A stretch of DNA of 17,216 nucleotides, taken from NCBI GenBank assembly GCA_016714645.1, contig JADKCI010000012.1:1-17216 (forward strand), written 5' to 3'. The stretch is from Chromatiaceae bacterium (lineage in GTDB: Bacteria; Pseudomonadota; Gammaproteobacteria; Chromatiales; Chromatiaceae). Below the pieces are notes generated by a model, which saw only the letters and a list, made by a program, of their open reading frames with translations, had not been told where the DNA came from and made no database searches. The position numbers and the translations under genes are program-made. Within the stretch, counting starts at the first letter, position 1, and every line of letters starts with the position of its first letter. Of the stretch, positions 1 to 7,353 are shown piece by piece.

Positions 1-309
1 GCCGACGGTGAGAGCGGGTGTGGCACCCGTCTCGCCGGTGATGTTCACCGGCCGGATGGCGATCCGGCTACCCTGCGACGCCTGCGCCCAGTGGGTGTCC
101 TTGTCCGCGTCCGGCCCGTAGTAGACGACCGACCCGTCGGCCGCGGACGTGACCGTCGTGCAGGCCACCGAGTCCACGTCGAGCAGATCGGTGATCTGGA
201 TGCCGCCGGTGCGCGCCGACCAGATCGTCAGCACCGAACCGGGCACCACCCGGCCACCGGAAGTCAGAGTGAAGTCGGCCGACGTTGCGCCGTACATGTT
301 GCGGGCCAC
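1..309 (-). CDS. Tail fibre / minor tail protein, N-terminal part (runs off window)
   Basis: An open frame runs from a GTG at 309 to the window edge without a stop, giving 103 residues of a longer protein. A clear GAGGAG ribosome site (315-320) lies five bases before the GTG and decides the start. The protein opens VARNMYGATSADFTLTSGG and carries VLTIWSARTGGIQITDLL. This module (a short beta region with a 'WSARTGG..(I/V)TDLL' core) is one I associate with N-terminal parts of minor tail proteins and fibres of actinobacterial phages. It is followed by a GSVVYYGPD stretch and a beta-rich tail. The gene comes after the complete fibre gene (336-971), where receptor-binding proteins of contractile phages usually sit. 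Function as a fibre or adhesin is inferred; the missing C-terminus would carry any receptor-binding or enzymatic domain. Confidence 0.7.
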   Translation of the reverse strand, partial: MARNMYGATSADFTLTSGGRVVPGSVLTIWSARTGGIQITDLLDVDSVACTTVTSAADGSVVYYGPDADKDTHWAQASQGSRIAIRPVNITGETGATPALTVG

Positions 310-335
310 AGGTGCTCCTCAAAGGTGAAGGTGGG

Positions 336-971
336 TTAGGCGATCTCGTAGGTGACGGACATGCTCACCACGTCGGCGGCGCCGAGAGTCGGCCCAGCAA
401 CACCGAACTTGTCGGTGGCACCGTCGCGGTACAGCGCGCAGTAGGTGGTGGCGGCCACATTCGCCGCCCCCACCCAATGGGCCACGCCGGGGTCGAAACA
501 GTAGAACGTCCCACCGCCCGCGCCGATCGCGGCGGCGACGGCGGGCAGACTCACAGTGATCGGCTGACCGGCGACACCCGACCCGGTCACCTTCAACTCG
601 CAGTACGCCGTCACCAACTTGCCGACCTGCAGGTAACGGGCACGCGAAGCACCCGCATCCCAGGTCACGGTGCCGCCCTGGCCCAGCGTCGGCGTCCACG
701 CCGTCCAGGCGCCGGACGACCCGAAGGAAGGAACGTCGCGGAAGTTGGTGCCGTCGCTGACCTGCAGCGTGTTGGCCGTGGTGTTGTATACGACCAGCCC
801 GGCCGGTTTCTGCGGCGCGGTCAGCGCGGCGATCGCCGCACCCGTGAGCCGTTTCACCAGCGAACCGGACTCCAGCGCGGTCACCACCTTGCCGATGTCC
901 TCCGGCACATCGTTGGCCTCGGAACTGTTCGGCACCTCGATGCCGTGGACGGTGGATGTGGTGTAGCCCAT
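336..971 (-). CDS. Tail fibre protein
   Basis: This is a 211-residue protein. The ATG (971-969) overlaps the TGA of the upstream gene in a TGATG junction and is preceded by GGAGGTC (974-980), so this start is preferred over the upstream in-frame extension to 1100. Residues about 45-80 contain ALTAPQKPAGLVVYNTTAN and a VSDGTNFRDV motif, a beta-rich module repeatedly seen in phage fibre proteins. Residues about 88-211 begin WTAWTPTLGQGGTVTW and include RYLQVGKLVTAYCEL. This resembles the C-terminal 'WTPTL...G.Y..VGK.V' domain found in many phage fibres and spikes. Its position directly after baseplate protein I supports a fibre attached to the baseplate wedge. It is short for a fibre. The receptor cannot be deduced. 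Confidence 0.75.
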   Translation of the reverse strand: MGYTTSTVHGIEVPNSSEANDVPEDIGKVVTALESGSLVKRLTGAAIAALTAPQKPAGLVVYNTTANTLQVSDGTNFRDVPSFGSSGAWTAWTPTLGQGGTVTWDAGASRARYLQVGKLVTAYCELKVTGSGVAGQPITVSLPAVAAAIGAGGGTFYCFDPGVAHWVGAANVAATTYCALYRDGATDKFGVAGPTLGAADVVSMSVTYEIA

Positions 972-1591
972 CAGACCTCCTGCGAGAGCGTGCCGTAAGA
1001 CTTCGATGTGGCGGTCATGTCGGCGTAGGTGGCATAGTCGGCGGCCATGTTCGAGTACGACTGGCCGGCGGCATTCGTGACGATCGTGGCCGCCATCCAC
1101 GCCGGAACCTCAGCACGGATCGCCGCGGCGGTGGCGGTCGCATCCGGGGTTTGCGACGCGAACGTGGTCACGCTGATGGCGTCCGGGTCGCCGCCGTAGT
1201 TGGTGACGATCTCCACCGACCGGGCGCCGGTCAGCGTCTCCCCGACCCGCTTGCGGATCGCGTCCAGGCATCCCCGGAACCGCCACGACGGGTCGCCGAT
1301 GACGGCGCGGCGACGGTCGTTGGCGACCCCGGTCAGATCCACGCCGGCCATCGCCGCCAGCCAGGCCAGCCGCGTGAACGGCGTCACCGTCTCATCGGCG
1401 GTGAACGACGGGTCCTGCAGCACCGTGGTGGCCGCGGCCACCGGCGCACCCAGCGCGTCCAGCAGCCCGCGCAGCGTGCCGTCATCGGATGAGCGGACAT
1501 ACCCGGGCAGATATCCCCAGGCGGTGCCGCCGAGCGGCGACACGACCGTCGCGGCGGGCGTCGGGGTGGGAACCGGAACCGGGATTGGCAT
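971..1591 (-). CDS. Baseplate wedge / tail protein I-like
   Basis: This 206-residue protein is encoded immediately after baseplate protein J, the place of gpI in P2 and of equivalent wedge proteins in other contractile tails. The body (about residues 25-165) is mostly helical, with LPGYVRSSDDGTLRGLLDAL, a PFTRLAWLAAMAGVDLTG segment and DPSWRFRGCLDAIRKRVGE. This is the pattern of gpI-type proteins: short helices, a central W-rich segment and a predicted beta C-terminus. The N-terminus is an unusual proline-alternating stretch (PIPVPVPTPTP). The ATG overlaps the stop of the J gene (TGATG) with only a weak GGTGAG upstream, so coupling probably drives its translation. It probably links the wedge to the fibre encoded next. 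The family call rests on context and general pattern, not on an invariant motif. Confidence 0.7.
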   Translation of the reverse strand: MPIPVPVPTPTPAATVVSPLGGTAWGYLPGYVRSSDDGTLRGLLDALGAPVAAATTVLQDPSFTADETVTPFTRLAWLAAMAGVDLTGVANDRRRAVIGDPSWRFRGCLDAIRKRVGETLTGARSVEIVTNYGGDPDAISVTTFASQTPDATATAAAIRAEVPAWMAATIVTNAAGQSYSNMAADYATYADMTATSKSYGTLSQEV

Positions 1592-2694
1592 CAGGTACTC
1601 ACCGTGATCGTGCCGTACTGGGCGACCGCATCAGCGGCGATCGTGGTGGTGCCGCTCGGGGCGGACATGCTCACGATGTAGTCGACGGCCGGGGTGTCGG
1701 TGATCGCGGCCTGCAGCGCCCCGACGATCACATCCTCGCCGATCGTCCACGTCTCGGGGTTGAGGAACGCCCGCACCGCGTCACCGGCGGCGGCCTGCGC
1801 CTCGGCGGCGCTGTAGCCGGGTGCCGGTGCGATCGTCGTCGTCACGGTCACCGTGGTCACCGCGGCATCGGTGACATGCACCGTGGCCCCCGCGTAGGTG
1901 ATCGCCTGCATCGCCGCGGCCAGGTCCGTCTTGTCACCGGCGCTCAGCGTGCCACCCCGGCCGTAGGTCACCACGGTCACATCGCCGGCGTCGGTGCCGA
2001 TCGTGGCGGTACTGGCCCCATCCCACGCCGGGATGCACAACGCGTTGACCGCGCGGCCGTCCTCCAGCACGTACGCGGTGAAATGGTCGGCGACGACGAG
2101 GCTGTTCGTGACCCGCGCCAGCCGGTTACGGGCGCGCGCGGTGTAGGCCACATCGTCCTCGGGGTCGGCGCCACCGGCGAACGCACCCGTCACGGCGACA
2201 CTGAGGATGTTGGGGATCACGTCGAGCACGTCGATCGCCGCGCCCGCCCCGACACCGTTGACCAGCGTCGTCGCCTCCGTGGTGGACACATCCAGCACCA
2301 CAGTGGATGCGGCGGTCACCGTCACGTCGGCGGTGGTCGCCACCTCGACGCCGTAGTCGGCCAGCGCGAACCCGGTCCCCGCCGGGATGGTCGTGGTCAC
2401 CGTCGAGTCGAACGTGACCGTGATCTGGCCCGATGATGCCGAACCGGGTCGGCGTGCCACCTGGTAGAAGCGGCTAAGAATGTCCTCCTCCACCGCGGCG
2501 ATCGTCGCGTTACCGGCGTTGACGATCTCCGCGACGGCGAGGCTGAGCGCCTCGATGTAGATCAGTTCGGGGCTGGCGTTGCGCGGCAGCCAGTCCGGCA
2601 GCAACGCCTGCAACGCCTCGACGGCTGCCGTGGCAATCTCCTGCGGATACCGTTCGTCCAGCGGTGCGCCGATCGCGGAAACGTCAAAGGCCAT
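1591..2694 (-). CDS. Baseplate protein J
   Basis: This 367-residue protein is of the baseplate J family (P2 gpJ / Mu gp47 / T4 gp6-like wedge). The N-terminus has ERYPQEIATAAVEALQALLP followed by SPELIYIEALSLAVAEI. The core has VARRPGSASSGQITVTFD and TIPAGTGFALADYGVEVATT, the classic 'IPAGT.f....G..f.t' segment of the family. It continues with GGADPEDDVAYTARARNRLA and NPETWTIGEDVIVGALQAAI near the C-terminus. Family proteins are typically about 350-450 residues, so this is full length. It builds the baseplate wedge that triggers sheath contraction. It lies between the gp25-like gene (three bases away) and the gpI-like gene (overlapping), the standard wedge order. The middle is very rich in Thr and Val. 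Confidence 0.92.
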   Translation of the reverse strand: MAFDVSAIGAPLDERYPQEIATAAVEALQALLPDWLPRNASPELIYIEALSLAVAEIVNAGNATIAAVEEDILSRFYQVARRPGSASSGQITVTFDSTVTTTIPAGTGFALADYGVEVATTADVTVTAASTVVLDVSTTEATTLVNGVGAGAAIDVLDVIPNILSVAVTGAFAGGADPEDDVAYTARARNRLARVTNSLVVADHFTAYVLEDGRAVNALCIPAWDGASTATIGTDAGDVTVVTYGRGGTLSAGDKTDLAAAMQAITYAGATVHVTDAAVTTVTVTTTIAPAPGYSAAEAQAAAGDAVRAFLNPETWTIGEDVIVGALQAAITDTPAVDYIVSMSAPSGTTTIAADAVAQYGTITVST

Positions 2695-2697
2695 GTC

Positions 2698-3075
2698 TTA
2701 GATGTCCTCTCCTGATAGGTCCCACGCGACTGTCACGCTGACGTTCTGCCGGCCGTTGGCCTGGCTGATCTGCGCACCCGTCACCGTCAGGTCCGGCTCG
2801 CACAGATCCACGGCCGCCGCGATCTCGGCCTGCGACGTGCCCACCGCTGTCGGGTCGAAGATGCCGAAGTCCGGCGCCAGGGCGCGCTCACCCAGATGGG
2901 TAGACACGATGGCGATGGTCAGCTGCTGGGCGTGCACGGCGCTGCCCTGCTCGACGGTGGCGATGGCGCCGGCGTTGTCCAGTCGCAGCGGGTGCGCGAA
3001 CAGCCGCATGCGGGGTTGCGCGGAGGCGGGGCGCGCTGGCGACGATGCGGCGGCACTCACACTGACGACGATCAT
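2698..3075 (-). CDS. Baseplate wedge protein, gp25/gpW-like
   Basis: This 125-residue protein has the gp25/gpW fold signature: RLDNAGAIATVEQGSAVHAQ, then QLTIAIVSTHLGERALAPDF followed by GIFDPT. The 'i.(S)T..GER.l.PdfG' motif is the family hallmark. The gp25-like protein joins the inner baseplate wedge to the first sheath ring, and it always accompanies protein J, which follows here. A GGAAGGG ribosome site stands before the ATG at 3075. This start adds about 22 residues (MIVVSVSAAASSPARPASAQ onwards) that the family usually lacks; a second in-frame ATG at MRLFAHPL would give a more typical N-terminus. Despite its historical link with lysozyme, this family is structural and no catalytic site is visible. 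Confidence 0.88.
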   Translation of the reverse strand: MIVVSVSAAASSPARPASAQPRMRLFAHPLRLDNAGAIATVEQGSAVHAQQLTIAIVSTHLGERALAPDFGIFDPTAVGTSQAEIAAAVDLCEPDLTVTGAQISQANGRQNVSVTVAWDLSGEDI

Positions 3076-3103
3076 GCGGACCCTTCCAGATGTGGGGGTG
3101 CGG

Positions 3104-3289
3104 TCAACTCAGTGCCGACCAGGCGCCCGCGGCGCGGACGTACAGGGTGGTGCTGGCGGTGCCGTCGGTGCGGTGATAGGTGCTGCCGTTGGGCGCGGAG
3201 TGCGTGGGCGCGCCGGTGCCGCTGGTGATCGTCGGACCGCCGCTGCCCAGTTCAATGCCCGCGGTGGAGCCGACGTTGTCGATCGTCAC
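3104..3289 (-). pseudogene. Spike C-terminal fragment, out of frame with the upstream OB-fold part
   Basis: This open frame begins VTIDNVGSTAGIELG and ends GSTYHRTDGTASTTLYVRAA then GAWSALS. The 'G..Y.RTDG....LYV...G.W..l' ending is a familiar C-terminus of small phage fibre and spike proteins. VTIDN is the usual continuation of a 'RFDGT....QN(A/S)G' joint, which occurs in the preceding gene (3252-3635) in a frame offset by one. The only start candidate, a GTG at 3289, has no ribosome site (GGGCCGC precedes it). I therefore read this as the displaced C-terminal part of the spike, reachable only by a +1 frameshift or after a small indel. A real independent 61-residue protein is possible but less likely. 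Confidence 0.6.
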
Positions 3290-3635
3290 GCGGCCCGTGG
3301 CACGTCTGCACCGGCCCCCCGCCGTGGTGGGCCATGCGGGTGCTCCGTTCGACCCGGGGGGAGTCGGGGGCCCCCGCGTTCTGCGCCCCGCCGGTGCCGT
3401 CGAAACGGGCCACCGTGTTATCCGTGGATGCGCCTGGCACCGCCGAACCCTTGCCGGTCAACCTGCCCACCACGACCAGATCCGGCATCGCGTCGCTGCC
3501 CACATCGGACAGCAGCACCATGTCCCCGGCCGCGTAGTTCGCGACGACCGCCTGGCACGGGCCGATCACGCCGAAGTCGGCAGTCTGCACATAGACACCC
3601 TTGGCGTCGACCTTCGTCACCTTGCCGCGGTACAT
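3252..3635 (-). CDS. Baseplate central spike (gpV/gp5 OB-fold type), apparently frameshifted after residue ~87
   Basis: Residues 1-65 (MYRGKVTKVDAKGVYVQTAD, GPCQAVVANYAAGDMVLLSD, DLVVVGRLTG) look like the N-terminal OB-fold of gpV/gp5-like spikes. This domain trimerises at the tip of the tail tube under the hub. Residues about 66-87 (ASTDNTVARFDGTGGAQNAG) form the lead-in to a fibre module. From there the frame becomes Arg/His/Pro-rich and unlike a fibre, ending at 3252. The expected continuation VTIDN lies in another frame at 3289. GAGAGGG seven bases upstream supports the ATG at 3635. The gene sits nine bases after the hub gene and before gp25, the normal spike position. The N-terminal assignment is good. 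The last 40 residues are probably not native. Confidence 0.75.
   Translation of the reverse strand: MYRGKVTKVDAKGVYVQTADFGVIGPCQAVVANYAAGDMVLLSDVGSDAMPDLVVVGRLTGKGSAVPGASTDNTVARFDGTGGAQNAGAPDSPRVERSTRMAHHGGGPVQTCHGPRDDRQRRLHRGH
3290..3371 (-). other. Frame-disrupting 82-nt segment inside the spike gene
   Basis: This segment lies exactly between the codons for ...AQNAG and VTIDN..., two stretches that are normally adjacent in phage fibre joints. Its length is not a multiple of three, so it shifts the frame by one. It is extremely GC-rich, with three homopolymer runs (six C at 3315-3320, six G at 3356-3361, five G at 3366-3370 on the plus strand), and its ends carry an inverted GGCCC/GGGCC. 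It may be an insertion, a recombination scar, or normal linker containing a one-base error in a homopolymer. The sequence alone does not decide. Confidence 0.5.
3365..3376. repeat. 12-bp perfect GC palindrome
   Basis: CGGGGGCCCCCG reads the same on both strands. It stands at the point where the spike gene loses its expected frame, and such a run is prone to polymerase slippage or sequencing error. No binding function is implied. Confidence 0.6.
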
Positions 3636-3644
3636 GGCGCCCTC

Positions 3645-4991
3645 TCAGACATAGAAGGACGGGGTCATCGCGCCGTAGTACGAGCCGAAACCCGCGATGC
3701 CCAACTCAACGACCCGGCCGCCGGTGGCGCTGATGAACCGTCCACCGCCCACACTGATGCCGATATGCCCGGCCCCACCACCGGTCGGGGCACTCCACAC
3801 GACGATCGCGCCGATCGGCGGGTTCGTGTCGCCTGCGGACTTCACCGCAGACGAGGGCGCCTTCTCCCAGACGTAACGGGCGTAGTAGCCGCCCCTGCCC
3901 TGCGTGCCGCTCACAGCGATCGACACCCACGCCAGACACTGGTTGTAGCCGAAGCCTTGACCCACCTGCGACCGCGCCCAGGCCACGTATTGCCGCGGCG
4001 TGCGGGTGCAGCGCGGCCACACCTTATCGGCACCCTGAATCCACTCGCCGTCCAGTGACGACAGGTCGCCCCCGTCGCCGACACCGTCCACCTTCGATGT
4101 TCCCTGGCTGGCCTTCTTCGGCGACGACTTCAAAGGCCGCTGCAGCGACAGGTCGGCACTGCCGGCCGTCTCGTCGAACGTCACATCCGACACCAGCCAG
4201 ATGCCGTTGTCCTCAGCGTCGGCGCGCGAAACGTCCACCCGATGCCACGGCCGCACCTGCGACCCGGTGGCGGCCTCAACCGTCATCGACGCCTCGGCGG
4301 CGTTCCGGCGATCATCCAGGCTGCTGCGGCTGCTCAAACTCAACATCGACAGCGACCGGCCGAACCCCGACTCCCTGCCATCGGTGCGCACCGACCACGT
4401 CGGCAGGTTCGTGTTACCCTGAAACGCCCACCACGGCGTGCCCACGAAGAACGTGTTGCCGTGCTCCACCCACTCCACACCCGTATCGCTGGCGATACTG
4501 GCGATCACATCCAACACCGACTCGTCGCGTTTCTGCACGATCCGCATCGACCCCGCGCCCGGCTCCACCAACGCCAGCCCGCCGGCCTTCTTCACCGCCG
4601 CACCGATGAACGCCTGCGGCGTGGACTTCTCCGCCGAACGCTTCCCCGTCATGTTGCGCAGGCGTCGCGCCAACCGTGACCGGGCCGTGAAGTTCAGCCA
4701 GATGTCTTCGCCCTTGTAGTCGCGTTCCACGGCGGCGATCTGCCACACCTGGCCGTCCCAGCGCAACGTGACACCCTCGCGCAGCAGACCACGTTTGCTC
4801 AACTGCCGGTTGCGGTCCACCGCCGGGAAACTGAACTCCGACACCGCACCCACCCGGAAGTCCCACCTGGTCACACCGATCGCGTCGGTGATGTCAGCCA
4901 GATACATGCCCGACGCCAGTTGCACGCCGTCAACAACAGTGCGGGAGGCGTCTGTCATCGACCCACGCACAGTGCGGTCCGTGATAGTCAT
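3645..4991 (-). CDS. Tail hub (gpD/XkdQ-like) fused to a CHAP/NlpC-P60-like peptidase
   Basis: This is a 448-residue, two-part protein. Residues about 20-290 resemble the late-control D / XkdQ type hub that forms the ring below the tail tube: WDFRVGAVSEFSFPAVDRN, VTLRWDGQVWQIAAVERDY, and RVDVSRADAEDNGIWLVSDV with a beta-rich end at SADLSLQRPL. A charged, Gly/Ser linker (about 288-315) follows. Residues about 330-448 look like a papain-fold cell wall peptidase, with a candidate catalytic Cys352 in FGYNQCLAWVS, PIGAIVVWSAPT before a Gly-rich turn, and a candidate His409 in GAGHIGISVGGGRFISATGG. The enzyme part would open peptidoglycan during DNA entry. The start overlaps the preceding stop (TGATG). 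The hub call rests on position plus pattern. The peptidase call rests on the Cys and His boxes. CHAP and NlpC/P60 cannot be separated here. Confidence 0.82.
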   Translation of the reverse strand: MTITDRTVRGSMTDASRTVVDGVQLASGMYLADITDAIGVTRWDFRVGAVSEFSFPAVDRNRQLSKRGLLREGVTLRWDGQVWQIAAVERDYKGEDIWLNFTARSRLARRLRNMTGKRSAEKSTPQAFIGAAVKKAGGLALVEPGAGSMRIVQKRDESVLDVIASIASDTGVEWVEHGNTFFVGTPWWAFQGNTNLPTWSVRTDGRESGFGRSLSMLSLSSRSSLDDRRNAAEASMTVEAATGSQVRPWHRVDVSRADAEDNGIWLVSDVTFDETAGSADLSLQRPLKSSPKKASQGTSKVDGVGDGGDLSSLDGEWIQGADKVWPRCTRTPRQYVAWARSQVGQGFGYNQCLAWVSIAVSGTQGRGGYYARYVWEKAPSSAVKSAGDTNPPIGAIVVWSAPTGGGAGHIGISVGGGRFISATGGRVVELGIAGFGSYYGAMTPSFYV

Positions 4992-5476
4992 CAGCGCGTA
5001 GCCCCGAAACCCCGGCCGCGGCCCTTGATGCGCTTCACCAGACCCACGTTCACCTCGGCGTCACTGGCCCGCTTCAACGTCAACGACACGTCCACCACAC
5101 TCGGCCGGTCGGTGTTGCCATCCCATTCCAGGATCGTCAACGTCGGCGCCTCCACCCGGAACAACCCCTCGGCGTTGTCGCCGAGCAGCAACTGCACCGG
5201 GGCTTTGCTGCGCGAAACTCGCTCCAGGTCCGCGATGTGCTCGGTGACGTTGATACCCCCGAACGAGGCGTCACGGTGGCGTGTGGTGCGCAGCGTGTAG
5301 CCGAGGCTGTAGTCGTCGGCGGTCAGCGTCGTCGGCACGGCCAGCGCCCGCTTGTCGGCCCGCTCCAGTTCACTGACGTTCCGCGCCGACAGGGTGCGCG
5401 ACACGTCCGTGGGCCACCACGGCAGGATCAGCACAATGTTCAGCGCGGCGCAGCGCAACTGCGCCTGCCCTGCCAT
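4991..5476 (-). CDS. Small baseplate protein between tape measure and hub (gpU/XkdP position)
   Basis: This is a 161-residue protein between the tape measure and the hub, the slot held by gpU in P2, by LysM protein XkdP in PBSX-type tails and by T4 gp53. Residues about 50-85 (TTLTADDYSLGYTLRTTRHR, FGGINVTEHI) and 105-145 (FRVEAPTLTILEWDG, PSVVDVSLTLKRAS) suggest a beta-rich domain. The C-terminus is basic and Gly-rich (KRIKGRGRGFGATR). I do not see the Gly-Asp-Thr-Leu signature of a LysM domain, so it may be a LysM-less member that contacts the hub. Both ends overlap neighbours through TGATG junctions. The function is inferred from position only. Confidence 0.6.
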   Translation of the reverse strand: MAGQAQLRCAALNIVLILPWWPTDVSRTLSARNVSELERADKRALAVPTTLTADDYSLGYTLRTTRHRDASFGGINVTEHIADLERVSRSKAPVQLLLGDNAEGLFRVEAPTLTILEWDGNTDRPSVVDVSLTLKRASDAEVNVGLVKRIKGRGRGFGATR

Positions 5477-7353
5477 CAGGAACGCTCCGCTGCGATACGC
5501 CGCTGCCGCGCCATCATCGCCTCGAACTCGCGGCGGGCATCGAAACGGTCATGCACATGCAGCTCCCCGATCTGAACGCCGCCCGAAGGTGCGGCGGCCA
5601 TCGCAGGCTCACGCGAAGCGGCCACATACGCGCTCACAGCCACATTCGGGATGATCGTGCCGGACGTGTGGAAGTCGCGGATCTCAGGGCCATCGGCGCC
5701 CACTACGGACGTAGCGCCCGTGCTGGACACAAACAGTTCAGGGCCGATCTCACCGACCAGGTACGTGTTGCCGGCCAGGACCGGACCGCCAGCGGCGAGC
5801 GCACCGTCAACCGGGGCGCCGACCCCCAGGCCGGTGAAGCCTTGCACCACCGTCTCAATGACGAAGCGGATCTTCTTGGGGCTGTCCACGTCGCGCAGCG
5901 CGTCGGCCAGTTGCTTCGTCTTGCGCGACGCGTCGCCAGCCTTCGTGCTCAAACTGTCGAAGTATGTGGACGACCTGTTCGCGGCATCCGAGGCGTCGCC
6001 GAAGCCTTTGGCCAGGCTGTTCGCGCCATCGGCGACACCCTGCAGGCTGGGGTCCAGCAGCGCCGCCCACGAAAGCACCTTGGCGAACGCGCCCACCACG
6101 TAGCCCAGCACGCCGATGACCACCGACTGCCATTTCAAGAAGACACTGATCAATTTGAATACGACGGACATGATGCCCTGCAGCACACTGATGATGTCCT
6201 TCTTATGCTGCTTGATCCACTTCGTCGCGTCTTGCAGCCCCTTGGTCAGTCCGATGCCGGTGGACGTGTCAAGCAGCACATCGCCCACAGCCTCCTTCAG
6301 GTTGCCCCACGCCACGGATGTCTTGCTGATGCTGTCAGCCTGAGCGGCCGCGCTGCCGGACACCTGCTTGGACAATTCAGCAAGGATGATCTTCTGGGCG
6401 CCGGCGATGTCGCCGACCTCCATCATCGCCTTGACCTGCTCGGTCTGCTGCGTGGTGAACGACACGCCGATGCGGCTCAGCGCGGTCAACCCCTTCGCCG
6501 GATTATTCAACGCCTTGCCGACCATCACGGCCGACGAACTCAAGTCCTTGCCGAACGCCACCGACAGGTCGAGCGCCAGTTCGTTGGCAGTCGTGAACGT
6601 CTTACCGGTCACGTTGCCGAACGTGAACATGATGTTGGTCATCTCGCGTAGGTTGTCGCCGTCGATGCCAGACATCTTCTCCAGCCGGTTCACCATCCGG
6701 TCAACGGCGGCAGGTGCCTCGGTACGACCCATGGAACGCATCACAGCAGCCGTCTGCGCGGCTGCCTTACGTGCGCCCCTGGCCTCCTCGATCGAGCCTG
6801 ACAGCACGTTGAACGCGCTGGAGGTGGCCATCACCGCGCCCGTCACCACCGCGGCAGCGCCGGCCACCTTGCCCCAGCCTGCGGCCATCACGCCGCCCGA
6901 CCTGCGGGTCCTGTCCATGCTGCGGTCAGCCTTGCCGAATGCGGCAGACCACCTGCGGCCGAAGTTGTCGGCGTTGTCGTCCAGTCGCTCCAGCCCGCGG
7001 CGCAACGTGGCAGCCTTGCCCTCGGTCAGGCCGAGCTGCTTGCTCACCTTGTCGAAGGAACGTGTCAGCCGCATCGAGGCGGTGTGACCCTCGTCGGTCA
7101 TCCGCTTGAACTCGCGGTTGTTGTCCCGCTGCTGCTGCTGCAACTCGCCCAACTTGCGCCGGGTCGTGTCCATGCTGCGGCGGGTCTGCTCGTACTCGTT
7201 CTGCAGCCCCTGCTCCCCGGCCTCCATGCGGCGCTGCATGTCGTTGGCCGTGCGGCCCAGATTCGTCAACTCTTTGCGGGTCCCGCGTAGCTGCGCGGAC
7301 AGTTCGTCCTTCGCCCCGATCACGATCTGCAGGCGGTCACCGGCGCTGGCCAT
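5476..7353 (-). CDS. Tail tape measure protein
   Basis: This 625-residue protein sets tail length and is threaded through the tube. Residues about 15-150 are a Gln/Arg/Glu-rich coiled coil (KLGELQQQQRDNNREFKRM). Residues about 155-182 are a hydrophobic Ala/Gly/Val stretch. Residues about 387-432 form a second long hydrophobic region (IISVLQGIMSVVFKLISVF onwards) that could insert in the membrane for DNA passage. Residues about 518-548 carry AAGGPVLAGNTYLVGEIGPE, a C-terminal motif very common in tape measures of phages of Gram-positive hosts. At roughly 0.15 nm per residue the tail would be about 94 nm, which is short. A strong AGGAGGAG site precedes the ATG. The gene follows the chaperone pair, as is universal. 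Confidence 0.93.
   Translation of the reverse strand: MASAGDRLQIVIGAKDELSAQLRGTRKELTNLGRTANDMQRRMEAGEQGLQNEYEQTRRSMDTTRRKLGELQQQQRDNNREFKRMTDEGHTASMRLTRSFDKVSKQLGLTEGKAATLRRGLERLDDNADNFGRRWSAAFGKADRSMDRTRRSGGVMAAGWGKVAGAAAVVTGAVMATSSAFNVLSGSIEEARGARKAAAQTAAVMRSMGRTEAPAAVDRMVNRLEKMSGIDGDNLREMTNIMFTFGNVTGKTFTTANELALDLSVAFGKDLSSSAVMVGKALNNPAKGLTALSRIGVSFTTQQTEQVKAMMEVGDIAGAQKIILAELSKQVSGSAAAQADSISKTSVAWGNLKEAVGDVLLDTSTGIGLTKGLQDATKWIKQHKKDIISVLQGIMSVVFKLISVFLKWQSVVIGVLGYVVGAFAKVLSWAALLDPSLQGVADGANSLAKGFGDASDAANRSSTYFDSLSTKAGDASRKTKQLADALRDVDSPKKIRFVIETVVQGFTGLGVGAPVDGALAAGGPVLAGNTYLVGEIGPELFVSSTGATSVVGADGPEIRDFHTSGTIIPNVAVSAYVAASREPAMAAAPSGGVQIGELHVHDRFDARREFEAMMARQRRIAAERS

Noticed and set aside
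972..1100. Longer tail fibre frame starting at 1100
   Set aside because: The extra residues are in the wrong frame of the gpI-like gene and not protein-like. A GGAGGTC site and TGATG overlap mark the start at 971.
3343..3366. T-arm-like sequence (CTCCG TTCGACC CGGGG) suggesting a tRNA 3' end or attachment site
   Set aside because: The five-pair T-stem is present, but no matching acceptor 5' strand, D-arm or anticodon arm lies upstream on the plus strand and no CCA-like end follows. It lies inside a tail gene, so it is chance in GC-rich DNA.
7120..7145. CTG/CAG-type triplet repeat
   Set aside because: It encodes the QQQQ stretch in the coiled coil of the tape measure and is too short to be a separate repeat element.
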